From: an uncultured Pelagibacteraceae bacterium | GTDB lineage: Bacteria > Pseudomonadota > Alphaproteobacteria > Pelagibacterales > Pelagibacteraceae | Assembly: GCA_902593405.1 (NCBI GenBank) | Contig: CACJIB010000006.1 | Span: forward strand, 1-59,240 | DNA length: 59,240 bases | Direction: 5' to 3' | Shown here: positions 17,408 to 26,045 of the stretch, one piece after another | How the letters are laid out: each line of letters starts with the position of its first letter | Numbering within the stretch: position 1 is the stretch's first letter | Program-made: the position numbers and the translations under genes | Notes under the pieces: generated by a model | Database searches by the model: none | The model's input: only the letters and a program-made list of their open reading frames with translations | What the model was told of the DNA's origin: nothing

Positions 17408-18205
17408 ATGAGTGATCTTGTTTCTCAAAATCTAAATATGATTTTTAAAACTCCAAAAGGAGAAACAGTTCATGCGCTTAAAGATGTAAGTTTTACTTTA
17501 AAAAAAGGAGAGTTGCTTACGGTTCTTGGTCCTTCTGGTTGTGGAAAAACAACTTTACTAAACATTACTGCTGGATTTTTAAGACCTACTTCAGGAAATA
17601 TTACATTAAATAATAATGAAATTGATGGGCCTGGTGTTGAAAGAGGAATGGTATTTCAACAAGGTGCTTTGTTTGAATGGTTAACAGTAGCTGAGAATGT
17701 AAATTTCGGACTTAGGATGAAAAAAGAAGATCCTGAAGTTACAGCTAATAAAGTTGAGGAATGGTTAGATATAGTTGGTTTGAAAGGATTTGGTAACACT
17801 CCTACTTATCAATTGTCAGGTGGTATGCAGCAAAGAGTTGCTCTTGCAAGATGTTTAATAAATGATCCTGATCTAATTTTAATGGACGAGCCATTAGGGG
17901 CTTTAGATGCACTAACAAGAGAAAAGATGCAGTCATTAGTTTTAAAAATTTGGAAAGAAACCGGAAAAACTATTATTTTAATTACTCACTCCGTGGAGGA
18001 AGCTCTCTTACTTGGTGAAAGATTATATGTTATGGCACCAAGACCAGGAAGAATACATAAAGAATACAATCTTCCATTTGCAGAAATGGGTCTTACACAA
18101 GATTTAAGAGAAATTAAAAAAAATAAAGAATTTTCATCAACTAGAGAAGAAATTTTATCCATGATCTGGAACATGGAAGAAGAAATAATGGGAAAAGATA
18201 ATTAA
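17408..18205 (+). CDS. tauB: taurine-type ABC transporter ATP-binding protein
   Basis: This 265-residue ABC ATPase of the nitrate/sulfonate/taurine class has Walker A GPSGCGKTT (41-49), the Q-loop in VFQQGALFEWLTV, signature LSGGMQQR, Walker B LILMDEPLGALD and H-loop ITHS. It energises import with the following permease. Its stop overlaps the permease ATG region by a single base (TAATG at 18203-18207). Confidence 0.88.
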   Translation: MSDLVSQNLNMIFKTPKGETVHALKDVSFTLKKGELLTVLGPSGCGKTTLLNITAGFLRPTSGNITLNNNEIDGPGVERGMVFQQGALFEWLTVAENVNFGLRMKKEDPEVTANKVEEWLDIVGLKGFGNTPTYQLSGGMQQRVALARCLINDPDLILMDEPLGALDALTREKMQSLVLKIWKETGKTIILITHSVEEALLLGERLYVMAPRPGRIHKEYNLPFAEMGLTQDLREIKKNKEFSSTREEILSMIWNMEEEIMGKDN

Positions 18206-20130
18206 TGCTAACTCAAATTGTAACAATATTAATTGTAGTATCTATTATTGGATGCATTCTTTATGGAAGAAGATTAATTAAAACTGAAAAAGTTGATGCT
18301 GTATTTGGTAATCCGGAAAGAGCTAAAGGTGGAAAGCACTGGGTAATTGTTGGTAGTAGTGTAATATTAATGCTGTGGCTTTATTATTCATGGGATATAG
18401 CAAGAGGTTTTTATCCAAAATCTGCAAACGAATTGTGTCAAGTTGCTAAAATAAATGAATCATTATTAGGTTTAAAATATCAATTTCCTATTGAAGAGAG
18501 AGAGTTCAAAAGTACTTCAATTATAAAAATTGAAAATAAAAATCTTATAAAGATTGCAAATGAAATAAAAGGATCCACAGATCTAAACGATCAACAAAAA
18601 ACAATCCTTGTAAGTTACATTGATAGAACCTCTAAATTAATTCCATTTTTAACAAGCGAAGAATTAATAGAAATTGATACCAAAATAAAAATTCAAGAAA
18701 TGACTGAGCAAATAAAGCAACTCAGTATTGATTTTCAAAAGGAAGATTATCCTTTTGAGACAGGTGCTCAAAAAATTGAAAGACAAAAACTTATTGATGA
18801 ACAGGGTGGTTGGGGAATTGTCACTATAGATTCTGGTAGTGGGTCAATAGAAAACACTATCGAGATACCAACTGCTCCTCAGACTAAAAAAGGGTTAAAA
18901 TTTCATGCAGCAGCAAAAGAACTAAGTTTAATAAATGACAATTTTTTTAAATTAAGAAATCACAATCCATTATTCAAAAGCACAATAAAACAATTAAAAG
19001 ATGATATTAAAGCTTATAGAAAAAGTTTAGATGATAGTGGTGAGATAGCATCTGACTATGCAAAAAATATCGTTAAAATTGCAAGAAGAATAGAATTTGC
19101 AAGCATTTATCCTCCTAATGCTTTAAATGAAATGCAAGAAGCCATCTTAGAGTTTGATGAATTGCAAAACAAAGAACAAGGTGGATTAAGATTAATTGAT
19201 ATCCTTTTGTTTCCCTCAGGAACAATTGTAGCAAGTGGAGCAACTTGTTCTGAGCAAGGTTCAGGTAGATGGCTGCCTAAACCATCTGATACATTTAATA
19301 AATTTGTGGAACTATCAAAACCAAGTGTTGGATACAAAAATGTTCCTCTTTTATGGATTGAAATGGTTGATGTCAGTAAAATGATAGGATTTATTTTACC
19401 AGATTGGATAGCTGATATATTGCCTGGTGATTATCCAGTGCATACTAAAGATGGAATAGTAAAAGAAAACTTTAAAAGTAGTGTCTTAAAAGTTGTAACA
19501 GGTGACTTTAAATTACTGAAAGTTCCCGTTCCATACGGACATATCTGGGACTCCTTTATGAGGGTGTTTTTAGGATTAGTTTTTGGAATTATTATTGGTG
19601 TTCCATTAGGATTATTTATGGGTCTAAACAGATTTGCCAAAGGTTTCTTTGATCCGTTAATTGAACTTTATAGACCGGTCCCTCCTCTTGCATGGGCACC
19701 TTTAATTATTTCTGTGCTTGGAATTGATAACTCTGGAAAAGTATTTTTATTATTTATGGTCTCTTTATCGATAATGATTATTTCTGCTAGAGCTGGCGCA
19801 TCAGGAACTCAGCTTTCAAAAATCCACGCAGCACACTCATTAGGAGCTACTAAAAAACAAATTTTAAGACATGTAATTTTCCCAAATTCACTTCCTGAAA
19901 TTCTTACAGGAATTAGAGTTGCTGTTGGTATGTGCTGGGGAACACTTGTTGCTGCAGAGTTTCTAGCAGGTACAACTGGTATTGGTTTTGTTGAAAATGT
20001 TGCAAAAAAATACTTCCAGTGGGAGGTTATTTGGATAACAATAATTATTATGGGACTACTAGGTCTTTTATTTGATATTACATTAAGAAAAATAATCGAT
20101 AAAACTATTCCATGGAGAGGAAAAGGTTAG
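18205..20130 (+). CDS. tauC: taurine-type ABC transporter permease with a large inserted extracytoplasmic domain
   Basis: This is a 641-residue permease, more than twice the usual TauC length of about 260. Residues 443-641 are a normal BPD_transp_1 core with helices and the EAA loop HSLGATKKQILRHVIFPNSL that contacts the ATPase. Two N-terminal helices (about 2-20 and 46-64) are followed by about 360 polar residues with charged, coiled-coil-like stretches (about 150-190, 265-330). The family's LPxPS element preceding the core appears as WLPKPSDTF, so the extra segment lies between the first helices and this element. It should face the periplasm, where it could meet TauA. No frameshift is seen. 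Convergent with the next gene, stops overlapping. Confidence 0.8.
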   Translation: MLTQIVTILIVVSIIGCILYGRRLIKTEKVDAVFGNPERAKGGKHWVIVGSSVILMLWLYYSWDIARGFYPKSANELCQVAKINESLLGLKYQFPIEEREFKSTSIIKIENKNLIKIANEIKGSTDLNDQQKTILVSYIDRTSKLIPFLTSEELIEIDTKIKIQEMTEQIKQLSIDFQKEDYPFETGAQKIERQKLIDEQGGWGIVTIDSGSGSIENTIEIPTAPQTKKGLKFHAAAKELSLINDNFFKLRNHNPLFKSTIKQLKDDIKAYRKSLDDSGEIASDYAKNIVKIARRIEFASIYPPNALNEMQEAILEFDELQNKEQGGLRLIDILLFPSGTIVASGATCSEQGSGRWLPKPSDTFNKFVELSKPSVGYKNVPLLWIEMVDVSKMIGFILPDWIADILPGDYPVHTKDGIVKENFKSSVLKVVTGDFKLLKVPVPYGHIWDSFMRVFLGLVFGIIIGVPLGLFMGLNRFAKGFFDPLIELYRPVPPLAWAPLIISVLGIDNSGKVFLLFMVSLSIMIISARAGASGTQLSKIHAAHSLGATKKQILRHVIFPNSLPEILTGIRVAVGMCWGTLVAAEFLAGTTGIGFVENVAKKYFQWEVIWITIIIMGLLGLLFDITLRKIIDKTIPWRGKG

Positions 20131-21950
20131 TCTCTAAATTTAATCTTTCTACTACCTATATTAATTTCATTTGTAAAATTGTCATTAATATATTTATCTA
20201 AAATTGGATACTTCAAATTAAAAGATATTTGACCCCAATCATCTGTTTTACCGTTAGTAATGATTGCATTCGTATTAATTAAGGTATTAACAAACTTTTT
20301 TTGATTATTTTCCGAACCTAATGACCATAAAAAACTATATCTTGAACAACTAGGTTTTTTTAGCAAATATAACAAAGGTGAGTCATAAGTATATAGATCT
20401 ATACAATTTTCATTTTTTAGTATTTTAGAGGCCTGTAAAACAAATTCTAAATCGCTTTTTTCAATGAATTCTTTATCTTTGGCATATATATAATCATTAA
20501 AATTTATTTTGTAATTTTTTAAATTCGAAAAATTAAAATGCATTTTATATGCAGAAAAAATAATTATGAAAATTAAAAAATAGTATTCGATAAATTTGAT
20601 TTTTAGACTAAAACTAACTTTATCTAAATATTGAAAAATAGCTGATAAAATTAAAATAACTATAAACAATAATGGATAACCAAAAGCCTGCCTAATATGA
20701 CCACCATCGGATCTTCCTAAAGCATAAATGTAGGACAAAAAAGCAAAAATGGATAAAAGAATTAAGAAAATTTTAATATTACTATTTTGTTTTTGAATAT
20801 CGTTTTTAAGAATTAAATTTAAAGAAAATAATACTGAAAATAGAATTACCAATATAGTTTTTGTTGCACGTGATGAATTTGAATCTTCAGAAAATAATTG
20901 AGGATGAATTATGCCATGAATATTACTAATTTCTTTAAGAACTGATTTTGTATTAGATAGAAAAAAGGTGAATTCATCCTGTAAAATAAAAGCCATGATT
21001 AACCAGGATATTGTTATAATAACTAGTATATAAAATACACTGCCATAGTTCTTATTAATTACAAAATAAAGCAAGATACAAATTGCAATTAAATTAAAAA
21101 TTATCGCTCTGTCGACGCTCCAAAAAAAAGAAAGTACACTTAAAACACCTAGCAAAATAAAAGAGTATTTAAATTTACTATTGTCTGAACTAATAAAATT
21201 AATACCCAATATTAATAAAATTAAATTTAAAATTTCTCTTGATTCAATTAAATCTGCTGAATTTATGTCATAATCAATAAAATCTACTAATATGAAAAAT
21301 AAAATTGTAAAAAAAAATAATCTTATCTTTTCCTGAACATTAATTGTTTTTGAAATTTTTAATGATAAAAAAAGTAATAAAAACTTTGTTATTAAGATTA
21401 ATATTGTTTCTGAAAATCTAACTAAACCAATGCTTTGAAAATCAAATAACTTCCATATATATTTAACATTTATTATTTCAATAAAAATACCACTAGTTAT
21501 ATATGTCCCACTCCACAAAGAGTTGTCAAAAAAACTCTTAAAAGCTGAATTTAATCTTTGGCCAGAATGAAATATATCTAGTTTATGATATGAAAAATCT
21601 AAAGAGAAAAACTCTAAAAGTATTAAAATAATAAAAATAAAAAAAAATATATCGAGAGTGTATTTTTTTTCTCTTTCTATTTTTTTTTCATTTCTAAAAA
21701 AAATGTATAAGTTACTCCATTGTTTTTTTTCAATATAAATTTTACATATTAAAAATACAAATGATGGAAGCAAAATAAGTGTCAAATATTTAATTGGGTC
21801 GTTAAGTGAACTGTAATTGTTTATTGAGTAATCACCTATTATCCCATTTGGTTGATATCCGATATGAAGATTGTTCCATAAGAGAATAGATAAAAAAATT
21901 ATTATTAATGTAATTAATAAAGTATAAATTTTATTTTTTTGTATTTTCAC
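20127..21950 (-). CDS. polytopic membrane protein, possible GT-C type glycosyltransferase
   Basis: This 607-residue protein has roughly 12 hydrophobic helices and a soluble C-terminal part of about 110 residues. The overall shape and the loop with DIFHSGQRLNSAF after the second or third helix recall lipid-linked-sugar GT-C glycosyltransferases, but I do not recognise a diagnostic motif. It is divergent from a dolichyl-phosphate-mannose-synthase-like GT2, a pairing typical of polyprenyl-phosphate sugar transfer to surface glycans. Very AT-rich. Role in glycan assembly is inferred from context only. Confidence 0.55.
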   Translation of the reverse strand: MKIQKNKIYTLLITLIIIFLSILLWNNLHIGYQPNGIIGDYSINNYSSLNDPIKYLTLILLPSFVFLICKIYIEKKQWSNLYIFFRNEKKIEREKKYTLDIFFFIFIILILLEFFSLDFSYHKLDIFHSGQRLNSAFKSFFDNSLWSGTYITSGIFIEIINVKYIWKLFDFQSIGLVRFSETILILITKFLLLFLSLKISKTINVQEKIRLFFFTILFFILVDFIDYDINSADLIESREILNLILLILGINFISSDNSKFKYSFILLGVLSVLSFFWSVDRAIIFNLIAICILLYFVINKNYGSVFYILVIITISWLIMAFILQDEFTFFLSNTKSVLKEISNIHGIIHPQLFSEDSNSSRATKTILVILFSVLFSLNLILKNDIQKQNSNIKIFLILLSIFAFLSYIYALGRSDGGHIRQAFGYPLLFIVILILSAIFQYLDKVSFSLKIKFIEYYFLIFIIIFSAYKMHFNFSNLKNYKINFNDYIYAKDKEFIEKSDLEFVLQASKILKNENCIDLYTYDSPLLYLLKKPSCSRYSFLWSLGSENNQKKFVNTLINTNAIITNGKTDDWGQISFNLKYPILDKYINDNFTNEINIGSRKIKFRD

Positions 21951-21975
21951 TTTATCTGTGATTTATATTAATATA

Positions 21976-22695
21976 ATGAGTTTATCTATAGTAATTCCTG
22001 TTCATAATGAAGAAGAGCAATTAAAGATAACTATACCAAAATTAATCCATTTTAAAAAAAAAATAAATGATTTAGAAATTATTTTTGTAGATGATCTTAG
22101 TGCTGATAATACTAATAAATTAATAAAAAAATATATTAAAAGAAAAAAATTTATTAAATTAATTAAAAATAAAAAAAAGGGTCTAGGCTCTGCAATTAGT
22201 TGCGGTATATTGAGATCTCAAAAAAAATATGTTTGTATCTTTATGGCAGACATGTCAGATGATTTAAAAGATTTGAAAAGATATTTTTCTGAAATATCTA
22301 ATAAAAATCTTGATGCAGTTTTAGGATCTAGATTCATAAAAAATTCTTATGTAAAAGATTATCCATTATTTAAATTTATTTTAAATAGATTTTTTAATAC
22401 TTTCGTAAGAATTCTTTTCTTTTCTGATTATAATGATTTTACAAATGCTTTCAAAATTTACAAAAAAAAAACTTTATTAAAAATATTTCCATTAGTTTCT
22501 GAGAACTTTAATGTATTCCTGGAATTACCTTTGAAAATAATTATCAGAAAATATAAATACAAAATTATTCCAATAAATTGGAAAAACAGAAAAAAAGGTA
22601 AATCAAAATTTAAAATAAATGAATTAGGATCAATGTATTTATTTACTATGCTGTATTGCTTATCTGAAAAAATTCTTTTAAATAAAAAAAAATGA
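21976..22695 (+). CDS. family 2 glycosyltransferase (polyprenyl-phosphate sugar synthase-like)
   Basis: About 239 residues from the ATG at 21976. An in-frame GTG at 21958 would add six residues, but the family N-terminus SLSIVIPVHNEEEQL fits the later ATG. Motifs are VDDLSADNT and the DxD-like MADMSDD, and the C-terminal NWKNRKKGKSKF recalls dolichyl-phosphate-mannose synthases. It probably makes a polyprenyl-phosphate-linked sugar for the neighbouring membrane protein. The stop overlaps the next start (ATGA). Confidence 0.78.
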   Translation: MSLSIVIPVHNEEEQLKITIPKLIHFKKKINDLEIIFVDDLSADNTNKLIKKYIKRKKFIKLIKNKKKGLGSAISCGILRSQKKYVCIFMADMSDDLKDLKRYFSEISNKNLDAVLGSRFIKNSYVKDYPLFKFILNRFFNTFVRILFFSDYNDFTNAFKIYKKKTLLKIFPLVSENFNVFLELPLKIIIRKYKYKIIPINWKNRKKGKSKFKINELGSMYLFTMLYCLSEKILLNKKK

Positions 22696-23699
22696 AAATT
22701 TTAATTACAGGTGGATGTGGGTTTGTGGGGACAAATTTAAGTTTATACTTAAATTCAAAAGGATTTTATGTGCATAGTTTAGACAACCTATCAAGAAAAG
22801 GTTCGAAATATAATTTAACTTTGTTAAACAAAAGAAAAATTAAAAATTTTAAAATTAACATTGAAAATTATAAATTTATTCAAAGTTTACCTAAATATGA
22901 TCTTATAATTGATTGCTGCGCTGAAGCAGCTGTTGAGATATCGAAAAAAGATATAGACAAAGTTTTTAATACTAATTTGATAGGAACATTTAATATTTTG
23001 AAAAAAATAAAAAAAGATAAGTCTAAATTGATTTACCTTTCTACTAGTAGAGTTTATCCAATTTCATTTAAAAAAAAAATTATTAAATCTAAATTAAAAT
23101 TAACAAAGTTATTTGGAGAAAAAAATTCAATAAATGGACCAAAGACAATTTATGGAGTTACAAAGTTAGCATCTGAAATGCTTATTGAAGAATTTTCTTA
23201 TGCTTTTGGATTAAAATATATTATTAATCGATGTGGGGTTATATCAGGACCTTTGCAATTCGGTAAACAAGATCAAGGGTTTGTTAGTTTATGGGTTTGG
23301 AGACATTTAAATAAAAAAAAAATGAAATATATAGGTTATGGAGGTTACGGGAACCAAGTCAGAGATGTTCTACATATAGACGATTTATGTAATCTTATAT
23401 ATTTACAAATAAAAAAGTTTAAAAAAATAAATAATAAATTATTTACAGTAGGTGGATCTAAAAAAAGTTATACTTCTTTAAATCAACTTACTAAAATTTG
23501 TGAAAAATTCACTAAAAATAAAATAAAATTTTCTAACATTTCAAAAACATCTATATATGATATTCCTTATTATGTAACAAACAATAATCTTGTGACAAAA
23601 AATTATAATTGGAAACCTAAAAAAAATATTAACACAATAGTAAAGGATGTTTTCGATTGGTTAACAAAAAATAAAAAAAATTTAAAAAAATACTTCTAA
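22692..23699 (+). CDS. NAD-dependent epimerase, CDP-paratose 2-epimerase-like
   Basis: This 335-residue extended SDR has NAD motif TGGCGFVGTNL (6-16), followed by LDNLSRKGSKYNL, STSRVYP, an intact catalytic YGVTK, and GYGNQVRDVLHIDDL. The DNLSRKG and QVRDVLH elements recall CDP-tyvelose (CDP-paratose 2-)epimerases. It overlaps the GT2 gene by 4 bp and the next SDR by 1 bp, so the three are probably co-translated. The actual nucleotide sugar is not known. Confidence 0.76.
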   Translation: MKILITGGCGFVGTNLSLYLNSKGFYVHSLDNLSRKGSKYNLTLLNKRKIKNFKINIENYKFIQSLPKYDLIIDCCAEAAVEISKKDIDKVFNTNLIGTFNILKKIKKDKSKLIYLSTSRVYPISFKKKIIKSKLKLTKLFGEKNSINGPKTIYGVTKLASEMLIEEFSYAFGLKYIINRCGVISGPLQFGKQDQGFVSLWVWRHLNKKKMKYIGYGGYGNQVRDVLHIDDLCNLIYLQIKKFKKINNKLFTVGGSKKSYTSLNQLTKICEKFTKNKIKFSNISKTSIYDIPYYVTNNNLVTKNYNWKPKKNINTIVKDVFDWLTKNKKNLKKYF

Positions 23700-24748
23700 T
23701 GTCAATTGCAATTATAACAGGTTCATCAGGATTAGTTGGTTCAGAAACTGTAAACTTTTTTTGTGACAAAGGATTTGATGTTATCGGATTAGACAATAAT
23801 CTTAGAGAGTTTTTTTTTGGTAAAAATGGGTCTACTAACTGGATTAAAGCAAAGTTATTAAAAAAAAATAAGAATTTTAAACACTTAAACATAGATATAA
23901 GAAATTTTGATAAATTAAGTAAAATATTTAAAAAATATTCAAAAAGAATATCGGTTATAATACATTGTGCGGCTCAACCTTCTCATGATTATGGCAAAAA
24001 ATTCCCATTTTTAGATTTTCATGTAAATGCAACTGGAACATTAAATCTTTTAGAGTTAACAAAAAAACACTGCCCTAATGCACCTTTTATTTTTATGTCT
24101 ACAAATAAAGTTTATGGAGACAGCCCAAATAAATTAAACATTATAGAAAAAAAATTCAGGTGGGAATTAAAAACCAAAGACAAAAACTATAAAGGTATAA
24201 AAGAAAATTTTTCTATAGACAATTCTACACATAGTTTTTTTGGAGTATCCAAAACTTATGCTGATTTAATTGTGCAAGAATATGGAAAAAATGTTGGATT
24301 AAAAACTGTTTGTTTTAGAGGTGGATGTATAACTGGACCAAACCATAGTGGTGCTAAGTTGCATGGATTTTTATCTTATTTGGTTAAAGCTAGTATTTTT
24401 AAAAAAGAATATAATCTTATTGGATATAAAGGAAAGCAAGTGAGAGACAATTTACATAGTAATGATTTAGTAAATTGTTTTTGGGAATTTTATAAAAAAC
24501 CTAAATATGGAGAAGTATATAATATTGGAGGCGGAAGATTTTCAAATTGTTCAATTATTGAAGCTTTAAATATAGTTGAAAAATCATGTAATTTTAAAAT
24601 AAAAAAGAAGTATATTAAAATGCCAAGAGTTGGTGATCATATATGGTACATTTCAGATACTTCAAAATTTAAAAAACACTATCCTAAATGGATACAAAAA
24701 TACAATACTAAAAAAATTATAGAGGAATTAATTGAATATCAAGAGTAA
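23699..24748 (+). CDS. NAD-dependent epimerase-like SDR with Phe in place of the catalytic Tyr
   Basis: This 349-residue SDR has TGSSGLVGSETV (8-19), CAAQPSHDY, MSTNKVYGD and GYKGKQVRDNLHSNDL, close to the CDP-paratose epimerase group. The YxxxK motif is F181-G-V-S-K185, so the general-base Tyr is replaced by Phe while the Lys remains. I recall the same substitution from other members of this group, so it may be a clade property. A partner role with the intact SDR just upstream is possible. The stop lies inside the next gene, a 17-bp overlap. Confidence 0.72.
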   Translation: MSIAIITGSSGLVGSETVNFFCDKGFDVIGLDNNLREFFFGKNGSTNWIKAKLLKKNKNFKHLNIDIRNFDKLSKIFKKYSKRISVIIHCAAQPSHDYGKKFPFLDFHVNATGTLNLLELTKKHCPNAPFIFMSTNKVYGDSPNKLNIIEKKFRWELKTKDKNYKGIKENFSIDNSTHSFFGVSKTYADLIVQEYGKNVGLKTVCFRGGCITGPNHSGAKLHGFLSYLVKASIFKKEYNLIGYKGKQVRDNLHSNDLVNCFWEFYKKPKYGEVYNIGGGRFSNCSIIEALNIVEKSCNFKIKKKYIKMPRVGDHIWYISDTSKFKKHYPKWIQKYNTKKIIEELIEYQE

Positions 24749-25742
24749 AAAAATTTATAATCTTGTAAATAGGATTTTCAAAAAATACAATTTAAGTGCT
24801 GAACATTCAAAAATATCTACAAATGCTTTAATCAATGCAGAATTAGTTGGTGCATACGGGCATGGTTTGTCTAGAATTAAAATGTATTGTGATCGAATTT
24901 CAAAAAAATTAATTAATCCAAAACCAAAAATTAAAATTAAAAAAATTTCTCCTTCTATTTCTCATATTGATGCAAATAATAGTATTGGTTTTGTTGCAGC
25001 TGATTTAGGAATTAAAACTGCAATTAAACACGCCCAAAAAACCGGAATAGGGATGGTAGCAGTTAAAAATAGTGGTCACTATGGTTTATCAGGTTATTAC
25101 GCTGAACAAGCAGTAAAAAAAAATTTAATTACAATGATCTATACAAATGCTCCACCAGCAGTTGCACCACATGGTGCATTAAAAACTTTATTTGGAACAA
25201 ATCCAATTTGTTTTGGATCTCCTACTGGTTCTAAAATCCCATTTATTTTAGATACATCAATCTCAATGATTAATAGAGGAAAAATTAGAGTTGCAGCTAG
25301 AAATAATCAATCAATTCCTGCGGGAGTTGCTTTAGATAAATTTGGTAAACTAACAACTGATGCTAAAAAAGCTTTAAAGGGAGTTCAATTACCAATTGCA
25401 GGTTTTAGAGGCTCAGGACTTGCTTGGATGGTAGATATATTAAGTGGAGTTTTAACTGGAGGAAACCACGCAGGAAGAGTTAAAGATCCATTTGAAGATT
25501 TTTCAGGTCCACAAAATATTGGACATTTATTTATTACTTTTAAAGCAAATATATTTCAAAAGAATTACAACCAACGAATTAAAGATAATATTAAAACAAT
25601 AAAAAAACTTCCAAAGATAAAAGGTGTTAAGGAAATAATGTATCCAGGACAAAATAAATATGCCCGGTATAAAAATAACTCAAAAAAAGAAATTTCTATA
25701 CCAGATATAATAAAGAAAGATTTGGAAACCTTAATAAGTTAA
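24732..25742 (+). CDS. Ldh_2 family (malate/L-lactate/L-sulfolactate-type) dehydrogenase
   Basis: About 336 residues. The family is NAD(P)-dependent 2-hydroxyacid or imine reductases unrelated to classical LDH. R48 (in GHGLSRIK) and H116 (in NSGHYGLSGYYA) match the conserved family pair, with PPAVAPHGALKTLFGTNP and FILDTSIS following. The start is TTG at 24732, supported by an AGAGGA ribosome site 5 bases upstream and no nearer ATG. Malate, sulfolactate, ureidoglycolate and diketogulonate are all known substrates in the family, so none is assigned. Confidence 0.78.
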   Translation: MNIKSKKIYNLVNRIFKKYNLSAEHSKISTNALINAELVGAYGHGLSRIKMYCDRISKKLINPKPKIKIKKISPSISHIDANNSIGFVAADLGIKTAIKHAQKTGIGMVAVKNSGHYGLSGYYAEQAVKKNLITMIYTNAPPAVAPHGALKTLFGTNPICFGSPTGSKIPFILDTSISMINRGKIRVAARNNQSIPAGVALDKFGKLTTDAKKALKGVQLPIAGFRGSGLAWMVDILSGVLTGGNHAGRVKDPFEDFSGPQNIGHLFITFKANIFQKNYNQRIKDNIKTIKKLPKIKGVKEIMYPGQNKYARYKNNSKKEISIPDIIKKDLETLIS

Positions 25743-25928
25743 CATCGTTAGAGCACCCAAAGAAACGATAACAGATGATAAAATTATTGTTCTTTTAACT
25801 TTTTCCTTCTTTTTTTCTACTAGAAGTCTTTGCTTTAGAACATCCACGTTAACCCTTTTAGGAGTTTCGACATATTGAGAGGGGGTCTCTACAATCTCGG
25901 ATGTTCTATGTAAGCTTTCTGTACTCAT
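25731..25928 (-). CDS. small C-terminally anchored membrane protein
   Basis: This 65-residue protein has a polar N-terminus, basic stretch EKKKEKVKR (about 38-46) and a C-terminal hydrophobic helix (TIILSSVIVSLGALTMLTY). It resembles the 69-residue protein at 11017-11226. It is divergent from the wHTH regulator, with 117 bp between, and overlaps the Ldh_2 gene 3' end by 12 bp. Function unknown; it could be a target or partner of the regulator. Confidence 0.58.
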   Translation of the reverse strand: MSTESLHRTSEIVETPSQYVETPKRVNVDVLKQRLLVEKKKEKVKRTIILSSVIVSLGALTMLTY

Positions 25929-25980
25929 ATTTTGTTTATAAATTATATTTTAATCATTATTAGTTTTATTTTTACATACT

Positions 25981-26006
25981 AGAGTTGTCCAAAATGGGTT
26001 GACTCT
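25981..26006. promoter_or_regulatory. 26-bp dyad, candidate operator
   Basis: AGAGT at 25981-25985 and ACTCT at 26002-26006 form perfect outer arms, with CC/GG also paired inside; 8 of 13 symmetric positions match. It overlaps the -35 box of the promoter candidate below and lies between the small membrane protein and the wHTH regulator, so autoregulation is a reasonable model. Confidence 0.45.
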
Positions 26007-26027
26007 AATTTCACTTTTGTTCATATT
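25999..26027 (+). promoter_or_regulatory. candidate sigma-70 promoter of the duplicated wHTH regulator
   Basis: TTGACT (25999-26004) and CATATT (26022-26027) are separated by exactly 17 bp, matching 5/6 and 4/6 of consensus. Transcription would begin about 12 bases before the ATG at 26046, leaving no room for a Shine-Dalgarno sequence. Confidence 0.45.
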
Positions 26028-26045
26028 GGGTTTTTTTACACAAAC

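Noticed and set aside
18205-20130. Frameshift or misassembly explaining the oversized permease
   Set aside because: The frame is continuous, codon use is even across the extra part, and the sequence flows into a normal core with the expected LPxPS element.
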